A stretch of DNA of 64,000 nt from assembly GCA_018287875.1 (NCBI GenBank), contig JAGVVL010000001.1, positions 7,688,001-7,752,000 of the forward strand. Direction: 5' to 3'. The position numbers and the translations under genes are program-made. Numbering within the stretch: position 1 is the first letter of the stretch; each line of letters starts with the position of its first letter. This document shows positions 1 to 10,200 of the stretch, piece after piece. Below the pieces are notes generated by a model that was not told where the DNA came from, did not search any database, and was given only the letters and a program-made list of their open reading frames with translations. Source of the stretch: Nigrospora sphaerica. Taxonomy: Eukaryota; Ascomycota; Sordariomycetes; Amphisphaeriales; Apiosporaceae.

Positions 1-389
1 CAGCCAGACCGGAAACCCCGGGGACAAGGGTCCCCCCCCCGCTCTCTCGGTGCGGGCACGGAAACCGCGGAAGGGACGCGGCGATGATCCCACGGAGCCC
101 AGGACGAAGGGGGTTGGGCGGGGGGTGGAAGGGGCGGAAAGCGGCGGAACTGACAAGATGGCGGGTCTTTCTGCGAGCACGGGTCAGCGCGGGATCCCAT
201 CGCCGGCCGAACCGGCCATGGGAATGAGGAACTCTATACATACTGTGTGCCCGGGTGGGCGCAGCGGCACCGTCGGCCATGTTGACGAGTACGGAAGGGT
301 GGGAGGTGTGGGAAGAGGAGGAGAAGGACGAGGACGAGGACGTGCGGATGGTGGTCAAGGGCCGATAGCGGACGTCGGACGGGGCGCAA
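1..389. other. left-edge spacer
   Basis: GC-rich sequence without a convincing gene. The open frames here are short, have no recognisable protein content and read like chance openings in GC-rich DNA. It contains a C run near position 30-39 and GAGGA/GGACGA-type low complexity around 310-345. Confidence 0.5.
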
Positions 390-920
390 TCACGGGCGGC
401 TCCGCGGCTTGTCCAGCTCGCGGCGACACGTGGCGGCGGGTGCAGACGGGCGACGAGTCGTCGTGACATTCAACGGAGAAGGTTTTTTATTTTTATTTTT
501 TCTATTCAAATTGGCGGCAAGTGCGAATGGGGAAAACGAGGGCTGGACGCTGGGGGAACGGACGGTGTGACTTTTGGGCAGGCCCGAAGACCAGGTGTTG
601 CTGATGAGAGTGAAGACGGTTTCAGCGAGGGTCGTTTGGGGCGCCGGTTCGGTAACCTTTACCACTTTCCCCCAAAGTCGCGCCAAATCCAGGCCGAGCT
701 GCTCCATAATTGCAACTCTACGAGACTCCTTGGTGGCACGGAACCAGGCGATTTGCGCACGCATGCGGGGGCCATGGTCGGCTGTGCCCTGCGGTAGAGG
801 ATACTCTATTTCCCAAATTGGAGTGGACGGAATGTCGCCCGGCGCAAGTGCAAGTGGGGACTTGGGGAACCGAGGATGGATGCCGTCACTGGGAAGATGG
901 ACGCTACGGACACTGGGCAT
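390..920 (-). CDS. hypothetical protein (doubtful ORF), 176 aa
   Basis: I do not recognise this protein. From the ATG at 920 the frame stays open for 176 codons. Its first two thirds look coding-like: mixed composition, GC-rich third positions, and segments such as PIWEIEYPLPQG and MEQLGLDLARLWGKVVKV. The last third becomes Ser/Pro/Lys-rich across an A/T-rich stretch near 485-510 and may be read-through into non-coding DNA or past a missed intron. It lies on the same strand as THI6, about 160 nt beyond the THI6 stop, so it could also be THI6 3' UTR. The frame is open upstream of the chosen ATG as well, so the start is uncertain. No domain, signal peptide or membrane helix is evident. Confidence 0.3.
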   Translation of the reverse strand: MPSVRSVHLPSDGIHPRFPKSPLALAPGDIPSTPIWEIEYPLPQGTADHGPRMRAQIAWFRATKESRRVAIMEQLGLDLARLWGKVVKVTEPAPQTTLAETVFTLISNTWSSGLPKSHTVRSPSVQPSFSPFALAANLNRKNKNKKPSPLNVTTTRRPSAPAATCRRELDKPRSRP

Positions 921-1078
921 CGCTCGTAGCCGTCGCCAAAGGGTTGGCACACTCAGGCTGTCTACTCGGGAGAGGCATGGGACTTGATGTGAGCACGTCC
1001 AAGTACCCAAGGTAAATAAGTAGGGGTGCTTGATAAAGCAACGAGGAAACGGCGCTCTCGCGGGCTCTCTCGGCCGTC

Positions 1079-2793
1079 TCACCCGAGCACCGACAGCTTG
1101 GCCCTCTTCAGCCAGCCCAGGTCGCCGCGGACCGTGGCCTGCCGGATGGCGTACAGCTCGTCGAGGAAGGCGGGCACAAAGGTGCCGGGGCCGTGGACGT
1201 CGGCGCGCTCGGCCGCCAGCTCGGCGGCGATCTCGAAGTGCAGCAGCGCGGCGAGGGCGGCGGCGAGCTTGTCGGCCGGGCACGCCGCCGCCGCCGCCGA
1301 GATGGCGGTGCCGAGGCAGCAGCCCGTGCCCGTCACGAGGCCGAGGTACGCGTGCCCGTTGCCGACGGCGTAGACGGCACCCCCCGCCGTCACGTAGTCC
1401 GTCGCCCCCGTCATGACGGCCACGTTGCGCCCGCGTGCCGCCACCTCGCGCACCGCCGCGCACCGCTGCGCCGCGTCGGCCGCGTCCTCGGGCCCGCCGC
1501 CGTCGACGCCGCGCTGTTGCCGCGCCGCGCCGCCGCGCGTGCACGCCGCAATCTCCGCCTCGTTGCCTTTGATCACGTCGACGTAGCCGCCCGCTAGGAT
1601 CGTCCGCGTCGCCGCCCGCCGCACCCCCGTGGCCCCGGCCCCCACGGGGTCGAAGACGACGGGCTGCCCCGCCTCGTTGTACGCCTTCAGCGCCTTCAGG
1701 TAGTTCTCCAGCCCCTCGGGCGTCACCGTGCCCATGTTGATGACCAGTGCGCCGCCCAGCCCGGCCAGGTCCTTGGCTTCCTCCCCGTAGTTGGCCATGA
1801 TGGGGCTGGCGCCTACGTTCAACGCCACGTTGGCGGCAATGTTTTGCACCACCAGGTTCGTCATGTTGTGGCTAAGCGGCTTCGTGCTGTCGACGAGCTT
1901 GATGATGTCGGGAACCAGGCCCAAAATCTCCTCTGCCGACCTGTTCATCTGGTCGGGGCGCACCGCATGCGCGGCAAAAGCCGGAGGCGTATGCACCAGC
2001 CGCAGCAGTTCCTTGGACGCCGCCTCGGGGTCCCGCGCCGCCATGATGGCACTCACGATAGCGACGCCGTCGAGACGCCGCTTCGCCGCGGCGCTCTGCC
2101 ACATCACGCGCGACACGTTGGATGCGTTGATCCCGCCTATGCAGACCGTCTTGACCTCGGACTCGACCGTGGCGAGATGCAACAGCAGCTGCTGCAGACC
2201 CGGTACGCCGATGATGCTCTTCGTGTTCTCTTTTCTGCGAGGGCGTTAGCGTTAGGCTGGCCGCCATCGTGGACGCGGAGCTCGCAGGCGGCTTGACTCA
2301 CGTGGCCGTAGCAAAGACGGTTCCGATTCCCACGTAGTCGGCCTGGCCCCGAACGGCCTCGTCCAGTTCCCCCACATTGCACACCGTCACGCCAATGATG
2401 GAATCGGGGCCCAGCAGCCTCCGGGCCGTGCCGAGATCTGTCCGTAGGGGGCACCGTCAGCTACGGGCTCGACTGGGGAGGGAGAGGGGAGAGTGGGAGA
2501 AACCGACCGAGGTCATCCTGGCCGATATGCACGCCCTCGCACCCAACGGCGAGGGCCACGTCGACACGGTCGTTGATCAGCAGCGGCACACGGAACTTCC
2601 GGGTGATGGCGTGCAGCCTCCGCGCCGTTTCCACCAGGAAGGCCGTGTCGCTCTTCTTGTCGCGGTATTGCACACATGTGACCCCGCCCCTGAGGGCCGC
2701 CTCGACGACCTGGCAGAGGTCCTTGTCCGGGCCGAGGACGGCCGGCGTCGAGTCCGTTACCAGGTATAGTGAGTAGTCGACCGACGGCATCAT
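1079..2793 (-). CDS. THI6: bifunctional thiamine-phosphate synthase / hydroxyethylthiazole kinase
   Basis: It joins HMP-pyrophosphate with thiazole phosphate to make thiamine phosphate, and also phosphorylates the thiazole. Three exons are inferred: 2793-2508, 2437-2302 and 2234-1079 (introns of 70 and 67 nt), giving 525 aa, the usual size of fungal THI6. The N-terminal half is a TMP synthase barrel with LYLVTDS, QYRDKKSD, LLINDRVDVALAVG, GVHIGQDDL, DYVGIGTVFATATK and CIGGINASNV; the last two of these prove the intron junctions. The C-terminal half is the ThiM-type kinase with NLVVQNIAANVALNVGASP, VFDPVGAGATGVR, DVIKGNEAEI and the catalytic TGTGCCLGTAI loop. The start is the ATG at 2793; a second ATG follows directly at 2790. 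An Arg/Gly/Ala-rich insert in the kinase half (about 20 residues near 1480-1545) is probably a species-specific loop. A TPP-riboswitch-like sequence lies about 20 nt upstream of the start. Confidence 0.95.
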
Positions 2794-2811
2794 GACAAGC
2801 AGCGGCCTGCC

Positions 2812-2851
2812 TCCCTACGTCAGGTTCTGAAGACGAACTGGCCACCCCGAG
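2812..2851 (-). promoter_or_regulatory. possible truncated TPP-riboswitch-like element in the THI6 leader
   Basis: On the minus strand, 19-58 nt before the THI6 ATG, the leader contains CTCGGGGTGGCC (2851-2840) followed after 12 nt by GAACCTGACGTAGGGA (2827-2812). These resemble the 5' and 3' conserved blocks of the TPP (THI-box) aptamer, in the right order and beside a thiamine gene. The CTGAGA block and the TCTGGATAAT-type block between ACCTGA and CGTAGGGA are absent. As written it cannot fold into a complete aptamer. It may be a decayed or deleted riboswitch or a chance match. Confidence 0.25.
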
Positions 2852-3292
2852 ATCGAAAGCTCGACCATCAGCCGACTCGAACCGGGCCCTCTACCAAACG
2901 CAGTACCGACCCACTCGCGGGGTCCGTCTTCGCAGCAGCGCCTCCAGTCCAGCTTCACTGGCCCGGTAATAGAGCTTAAAATACGTCATCCTGGGGTAAA
3001 AGCAGCCAGCCGTTTAGCTCTGTTTTAAACCCAACCTTGTTAGCACGAGGGATAGCGGCTCATGCCCCCGTCTCTTCCAAAAAAAAGACGCCTGTCTGGC
3101 TTATGCGATTCTGTTTTTTTAATAGAATTATATCGGTTTCTACTTGGACAAGCCAGAGAGGTCCCCCGTCTGTGCTCTCCGAGCCGTGCAGTGCCCAGTC
3201 ACCGGGAGGAATGTTAGAATCCCTGGCCGAAAGGTAGGTACGAGACTGGCGCATCCCGCCTGCATAAGCGATCCGCCGAGACTGTCTTTTCC
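2852..3292. other. spacer between THI6 5' end and the next minus-strand gene
   Basis: It holds the THI6 leader and promoter and the 3' flank of the 3293-5245 gene. An A-rich tract (about 3078-3087) and a T-rich tract (3113-3120) may be part of the 3' processing region. No gene is seen. Confidence 0.5.
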
Positions 3293-5245
3293 TCAGTCGG
3301 CAGCTGTCGACGCCGGCGTCGTCGTCTTGCTCATCCACCCAAAGGCCGAGGCGCCGCCCACGGGGTTGGCCGCGGTGCGCGGCGCGTTCGACGCACTACG
3401 CTGCTCGCGTGGAGCCGACGGCGTGTTACCCTTGCTCTCGACGCCCCCCGTCACGGTCCGCTCCGACTTCCATCGAAGAGCTGTAGTAGGCGTGCTCTCG
3501 GGAGTCGGCTGGCTCTTGCGCCGCTGCTCCACGCCCGGCCGCGCCGGTTGCTGAGCCTCGTGGCCCGTACCGGCACGTGCCGTCGACGAAGCTGTGCTGC
3601 TGATCGACTTGCTAGGTTTCAGCACCTTCATGTTCCTTGCCCGGCTCGCCGGTTGGTATCCGCTCAACGGCGCGTTCTCCTTGGAGTCGGCCCCGTTTAC
3701 CGCGCCACCCATTCTCCACGACGACCAGATGCCACCCGCAGCCGAGGCCCGCCGACTGTTGTCGTTGCTCGCAGCCTCCGAATGCTGATCGCCCGACGCA
3801 TCCGAATCCCGGATCCCGGTAGCAAGGCCGAAAGAGGGGGCCTCCTTGCCCGGTCGATCGCTTTCCGCACCGCTCTCCGATGCGGTTGCCGTCGCAGGTC
3901 CCTGGTCGCTGGCAGGCTTGCTCGCCTGCACCAAGGCCGGAGACGGCATGGCTTGCATCTCGGCTTCTGCCTGGGATTCCTTCTCTTCCGTGCCATTGGG
4001 CGATCCAGGGGCCGACGACTGCGTCTTGGACTCGGAGAGAACAAAGGGACGTGCTGTTGCGTTCAGCTTTGGCTTCTCGGGCATTGCGGCAAGTGTCCGG
4101 ATGTTCTTGAACACGGCGCTGTCCTCGGGGCGTACAAAGGGCACGGAAAGCTTCTCCCGTTCCGTGCTATACAGCTGCATCACGTTCTGGGAGAAGAGGA
4201 CATCGGCCGAATGCTCCCTCAGCGTCTCGCTACCGACAAAGATGCGGATCCCCTTTTTCGACTCGGCAGTGTCTAACTGGTCTGCACCGACAACCTCGAA
4301 GTTGGCGACGAGACTGGGGACCTCGGGCATTTGGCCTGAACTGCTGCCACGGCTCGGTTGGAGCACAGTCGCCTCGGCCAGGTAAAGCGGAATTCGAAGG
4401 CGCTGTACACCGTCCAGATCGCGATGAACCTCATCCGCCAAGTCCAGTTCTTTCACGAGCGAGTATTCTAGCACAGACTTCTGCGAGCCGGTGCAGATGT
4501 CGGCGTACAGAAGGGTGTCGTGCGCGAACTTGGGCGTAAGCCAGCATCGAACGATGGACGGCACCGAGCCCAGGAACGAGAACCCAGGCGGCGGCTCAGG
4601 GACGCCCACGGGCGAATCTTCGTCGGAGCCTGTGGTGGCAAAATTGGTGTCCAGCCCGAGGCTGCTGGCCCGTCCCGAGGCCACCGAGTGGTGCGAGTGG
4701 ACGGAATGGACCGAGTGCCCGGCGGAGCTGTGCCTGCCGTCCGACTTGTGGGAGAGCGAACGTTCCATCATGGTGCCCATGCCGCTACTCGGTCGAATGG
4801 GACCGAAATCGCCCGAATGCCGACTGTTGGCCCAGCTCGACCCCTGGAGGGCACTCTCGTCAAAGCGGACGCTATTGGCTCTCGAGGCGGCACCGCGTCG
4901 TGCAGGCTCTTCCTCGGCGTCCAAGTGCAGGCTCCCCAGCAGATTCTGGCCCTGCTCCTCGAAGTCATCGAAAATGTCATTGGGAGGCATCTGAACGGGA
5001 CCTGCACGGTGGGGATTAGACAGAGACTGCGCTGGTGAAAACGGATACACACCATGCTGCGGCGTGCCTCCTATTGCGCTGGGAAAGGGCGAATTCCACA
5101 CGGATTTCAGTGCAGCATCGTCAGCTTGGCGCTTCTCAAGTCGTGACAGTCTCTCGGCGTGGTTGGTCTGCACGATGTGGAGTTGCTTCATGTCCATCTG
5201 GACACTGTACAATTCCTCGCGAGAGACTAGGAATCGAGGATCCAT
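3293..5245 (-). CDS. conserved fungal protein with degenerate retropepsin-like segment, 650 aa
   Basis: This is a single-exon frame of 650 aa from the ATG at 5245; a GTG two codons upstream also lies in frame and was not used. Residues 1-50 are a charged, coiled-coil-like stretch (SREELYSVQMDMKQL, HAERLSRLEKRQADD). Residues 60-225 are Ser/His/Gly-rich and low complexity (HSVHSVHSHHSVAS). A folded core spans about 225-375. In it, residues 247-268 (LYADICTGSQKSVLEYSLVKEL) resemble the flap-side start of retropepsins, with D249 and C-T-G-S where D-T-G-S/A is expected, and 346-356 (SADVLFSQNVM) resembles the D-I/V-L-G motif. The rest (380-650) is disordered, Ser/Ala/Pro-rich. Close homologues are, as far as I recall, widespread in Sordariomycetes and sometimes carry a ubiquitin-hydrolase-19 name. 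I see no USP Cys or His box, so that name is unsupported here. Confidence 0.8.
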   Translation of the reverse strand: MDPRFLVSREELYSVQMDMKQLHIVQTNHAERLSRLEKRQADDAALKSVWNSPFPSAIGGTPQHGVYPFSPAQSLSNPHRAGPVQMPPNDIFDDFEEQGQNLLGSLHLDAEEEPARRGAASRANSVRFDESALQGSSWANSRHSGDFGPIRPSSGMGTMMERSLSHKSDGRHSSAGHSVHSVHSHHSVASGRASSLGLDTNFATTGSDEDSPVGVPEPPPGFSFLGSVPSIVRCWLTPKFAHDTLLYADICTGSQKSVLEYSLVKELDLADEVHRDLDGVQRLRIPLYLAEATVLQPSRGSSSGQMPEVPSLVANFEVVGADQLDTAESKKGIRIFVGSETLREHSADVLFSQNVMQLYSTEREKLSVPFVRPEDSAVFKNIRTLAAMPEKPKLNATARPFVLSESKTQSSAPGSPNGTEEKESQAEAEMQAMPSPALVQASKPASDQGPATATASESGAESDRPGKEAPSFGLATGIRDSDASGDQHSEAASNDNSRRASAAGGIWSSWRMGGAVNGADSKENAPLSGYQPASRARNMKVLKPSKSISSTASSTARAGTGHEAQQPARPGVEQRRKSQPTPESTPTTALRWKSERTVTGGVESKGNTPSAPREQRSASNAPRTAANPVGGASAFGWMSKTTTPASTAAD

Positions 5246-7242
5246 GCCCACCCGCCGGAGAGGCTGTAGCGACCCGATCGTTGCCAGTCGTCTTCTCGGA
5301 GGTGCGGGTATTGTAGCGGAGCCAGAGCTGGCGGTCGGCAGCGGTGACCGAGGGCAGTGCCACAGCTTTACAAGGGAACACGACGAACCAGTCCAAACGG
5401 CAGAGCAGGTGAGAAGCGCAGGGTGTCACCCATCCAGCAGCCACAGTCGCTGGTCGCACCGAATGCCGTAGCTTATTTTCCCAACTCTTGGTGCGTGGCA
5501 GCAACCTCAATCTTTAGGTCTCGGATGAGGTCCACCACCCCCGCCTCATCGCAGAAGACCGGGCGGCCTTGAACGGTTGTGCTTGCTACAGGTTTGCTCA
5601 GCGTGTGGTGTTGCCGTGGGATCTTCGGACGGTAGTGATTCAAGAAGAGCAAAGGGTGCGTGTTGTATCGCGGTCGAGGGTCGGGGGGGGGAGGTGGACG
5701 GCGGTGGCTGCGACGCGGGTCGACAGTACGCAGTACGCCCTGGTCAAATTGGTGGTGGCTGTGACGATGGCTGGTCCTCGCAGTGCCGCGTCGTAGATTG
5801 CCGAGTGGCTTGACAGGCCTGCAAGCAGGGTTAACGGGAGTGGTGCAGATGAAGAAGAAGACACTACTGACGGCACGTTGCAGTAATTTCCGGTTGTTGA
5901 ATCGACTAGAGCGTCTATAATATAGCGAAAGCCGACGGTGGAATCGTGAATCGTGGCAGATGCTGGTCCCCGAGCAGAAGAGTAAAAGCGGGTTGGGCGA
6001 GGAGGCGGCGACAGGCGAGAATCGATCGGCGAGAACAACAGGCAACTACTGGTGAGACGTAGAGTGGCAGGGCGCACCAGGAGGTAGCCGACCAGTTCCT
6101 AATAAAACAACAGGGAATCTCGTCCGGGTGAGGAGGAGAGGACAATAACGGGCCGGTCGAGGGGAAGGACGATGTGATGGCGGTGGGCTGGGGTGAATGG
6201 AGGGATGGATGGATGGCCTGTGGACGGGATGTTGAAGCGGCTCGTCGTTAAGGGCGCCAGTGCAGGTGCTGGTGCTGGTGTCGGTGCTGGTGTGTAAATT
6301 GGAGGTACAAACTTGGGGGCACTGGTGGCAGCAGCCCAGCAGCAAGCAGTGGCAGGAGAACCAAAACTCACGGCACGGGCCAACGCGAATGGCTGGAAGA
6401 AGCACACGGAATTCTGGCCGGAGATATGAAGGCATAATATGGCATTTTACTAGTGAGCTCCCGCTGTGCCGAAGACATGGGACAGGATTGTTGCGACGGA
6501 GATTGATGGATGTACGGGTTCCGGAGAACAGGCTACTATCGAATAGTTGCCCATCTTCGCCGCGTCATAGGACGGACAACAACCGATCCCTTCCCTTCTC
6601 TCTGCACCCTCGGTGTAAGCCAGGTGGACGTTCCCGAAGGTACACTGGCCTATGGGCGCGTGCAGACAGGGGTACCTTCAGTGGTGGGACCGTCCGGACT
6701 GCAGACGGGGAAACGGGATGAGTTAGTGATGAGGGTCACTGACAGTGGGAGAGACAAAATATCCGTCGAAGCGCCCCAAGAGCTTGAATGGTGTCCCATC
6801 TCGCGTTCTCATCGCCATCCCGAGGGAGATCACAGGTCTAGTGTCGGGATCGCTGTTATGTTTGCGCCGTCGTTCGGGGCCACTTGTACCTCCAACACTC
6901 TGTGGCCGCGCCGATGATGCGGTACCCAGTGGAGGGGCACCCCTGTGGGGAGGGGCAGGGGTGTCTTATCGGGCTCATATGATTGGTGTTTTGGTTTATC
7001 AGCGCGTCTGCCCAGCCCGGCGAAACTCAGCAACCGACTAAATTTTTGGGAGAAAAAAAAAGTTCCCAGGCAGCGTCGGCGGTAGCTTGTAGACCGAACA
7101 GTCCTGGTGAAGCAGAATACGGCACTTCTCTTTTCTGCCTGTCGCAACTCTTCAGCCTCACTCCCAGTCTACCGCCTGCCCCAGCCCAGTGTGCAATGCA
7201 TGACGGGCCCTAAGGCTACTTGTCGACAGATCCGTTCCGACA
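5246..7242. other. divergent promoter region between the 650-aa protein gene and UTP10
   Basis: About 2 kb between two divergent genes, so it should hold both promoters and 5' leaders. It contains short tandem repeats: GGTGCT-like units at about 6264-6293 and GGAT units at 6203-6216. A minus-strand frame ending near 5473 finishes with a protein-like stretch (VVDLIRDLKIEVAATHQEL), but it has no nearby ATG and no splice donor that joins it to the downstream gene. No supported gene. Confidence 0.5.
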
Positions 7243-10200
7243 ATGGCGACCGCCCTTGCTGCCCAGCTGCAGCAGATTGCCACCAACTCCAAGGCAACAC
7301 TTGATGTTAAGGCGCAGAAGGCGGCGCATGCGAAGTCTCTTGTCTTTCCTCCCCGTGAGGCCGTTTCACAAAACTTCCAGAGCCTCTACAATGAGTGTCG
7401 CAAAGAATTTGACGAGCTATGCCGCATAGACGCCCGCTTCCTCGTCTTCAACTCCACCCTCTTTAGCGAGCAGAGCCGCGATGAGGACCGCACCCAGTTG
7501 ACCGCCGCCGAGAACGCAGAGCTCGATAAGAGGACAGAGGCCTTCCTGCGCCTCGTCTGCGGCCGCTTGCACATCCGGCCAGCCATATACTCCGTAGAAT
7601 GGCTGGTGCGGAGATTCAGGTATAGTCCGACAAGCCCTCAAGTCTGAGGGGACGATGGACTAACTCTTGACCTTCGCAGAATCCATGAAAATAACACCGC
7701 CGCTATCATCACCACTTTCCTCCCCTACCACACCACGAGCATGTTCGAGAACCTCCTCAACATCCTGCCCCCCAACCTGCCGCACCAGTTTCGCTTCCTC
7801 GACCCTTACGTGCGTTCCTTGACCCAGCCGCCCAAGTCCGTTCTGGTGCACCAGGCTATCAACCATGCCGATTTCCTCTCGACGATTTCCGACTTCACCC
7901 TGGAGGCGTGCCGGAGCCAGCAGCACCACACGACTCTGATCAACTTTTGGCGCGATATCATGACCCAGGCAGTCAATGGAAAGCTGGACAAGATGCGCTC
8001 CGGCCGCCGCAGCATACAGTTGAGCAATGACCAGGATCTACTCCACCAAATCGGGCCCATCATTAGCGAGGCTCTGGTCACTAAGACAGTTCCCGACCTG
8101 CAGATTGCCGGCTACACGGTTGTGTACGTTCTGGCCTCCAAGGGAAACCTGGGTGATGAGGCTCTCAGTGCCCTGATGGATCAAGTGGTGGCGGGCTGGA
8201 CTGCGCATACCGTTCGGCCAGCACTTGCGACTTTGTCCGCCATTGCACAGCATAGATCTGCCAAGCAGCTTTCGCGCAGAGTCACCAAGGCTCTGCTCGA
8301 TCTCCAGGACTTTCCCAAGATGCTCGAGGAATTGCCTCAAGAATGTAGCATTGAGAAGCTGTGCAACGGCTTCTGCGTGGCCGCCATCGACCGGGTTTAC
8401 AAAAAGGGCGATGTTCGCGGGTTGCCGATCGTGGAGGCGATCCTGTCCAAGCAGATTCTGAACGACTCCCAGCTTTCCGTTGCTTTCAAATCCCTCTTAC
8501 TGGTTGCCCACCAATTGAACGATGCAACTGACGCGCAGGGCCAGGCCCGACAAGCACTCGCATCCACGATTGTCAAGCTGTCCCACACCGAAGGTGCAAA
8601 GGGAGAGGTGTTCGCCAAGGCCATTGGCGACTTGGACGTCGACATCGAGGAGCTCGAGATGAGACTCGATGCCGAAATCCGGCCCAAGGCGATTGCGAGC
8701 CAAGCGCAACAGGATGTCAACATGGACGGCGATGCGGTTGCGACCGTTGCGGAACCTACCGAAGATTTTGAGACGGGTTTCAACCGACTCAATCAGCATG
8801 CCGTGGGCACGTCCAAATCGTGTCTGCTGCCCTCGCCTCCTGACGTGTTCACCGATTTGTGCTCGCTCTACCTCACGGCGCTTACCAGTCCCGAGAACCT
8901 CTCCACTTTTGAGACGGTAGCCTCGCTACGACGCAACGAGGCCTCATCAAACCCTTTCTTCCTTACTTTCTTTGTGAGGATATGGTGCGGTCCTTATCCC
9001 ACCTTGGCGAGGGTTAGCGCCTTGGAGATGGTCAAGAGTCGGTTAAAGACCCAAGACTCGTGGAAGTTTGACCCTCAGGCTCTCATTCCCTACTGCATCG
9101 CTGCTCTCAACGACCCCGCCAGGAAGGTCCGGCGCGCCGCTGCTGATCTCGTCGCGGTTCTCGATGAACACTACACGCGGAACGACACGACGTCGATGAA
9201 CCGCTGGGGCGGCAACAAGATTTACGAGTCAAACCAGTCTGTTGAATGGATGACCCCGGACGTGAGCCACAGGTTTGTGCAGAGCATCTTGCTGCCCAGC
9301 CTAGAGGAGTGTGTTCTCAACGCGGATCACGTAAATGCTGTTCTTCAGACCTCCTTGAACCACAAGTCGAAAGCGTCCGATGGAGCTGCCAAGGAAAAGA
9401 AGAGCAACTTGTCACAAACCACGCGGCTTGCTGTCTTGACGTTTTTGGCAGGTCATGTCATCCATACGCCTTTGCTCGTAGCCAAGTCGAGGCTTGTGCG
9501 GGCACTCAACCAAGTCAAGGGCATTTCTGGCACCTCGCGGACCGACCTGCTGTTGCCTCTTCTGCGATGGTGGGTCTCGCTATCAGCTGAGAGTGCCGCT
9601 GCGGCGTGCGCAGCAGAGCATATTGACCAAGGCATGTTCAACCGCACCGCCGTTGAAGTGGTTGCGTCAAACGACAGCAACGGCTTGGACTATCTTTTCG
9701 AGGCGATGCAGTCCCCAGAGCTGCGCGCGCGAGAGGACCTGGCTCATGTCATGTTCGAGCGAATCGAGCAAATGTGGCCATCGATGAAGACGGATGCCAA
9801 GCATGCCGCGGCTGAGAAGCTGCTTGCCTTGACGCAGGAAGATGCTTCGGACGAGAAGCCTTTTGTGTCAGAAGAGGCTGCCACCCTCCTCAGAAACGTT
9901 GAGCTGCCTACCGAAATCCTTTATTATTTCCTCGAAACCCTGCAGACTGCCACGGCAATGGCAACGGAAGCACCACCCACAAAGCGAAGACGGACGAGCA
10001 CAGCCGCGGAGACGCGAGGCAGTGCACCCAGCCCGGACCTGAGCGAAGCCCTGAAGCAGGTCACCTTTGTTCTTCAGCTCGTGGAAGGATCGGAATCGGG
10101 CAAGCACCCTTCTCTCCTTGGGCCGCTTTTTAACACTCTGTCGCAATTGCAACACTTCCGCGCCATTCTCGGCTCCGAGCTTGGTTATCTGCAAACGCTT

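Noticed and set aside
390..1544. 384-codon minus-strand frame over the THI6 3' half
   Set aside because: Its upstream part is an Arg/Gly-rich shadow of the GC-rich THI6 coding sequence in another frame. Only the part after 920 was kept, as a doubtful ORF.
2870..2905. possible minus-strand tRNA T-loop (GGTTCGAGT)
   Set aside because: The flanking bases do not form T, anticodon or acceptor stems.
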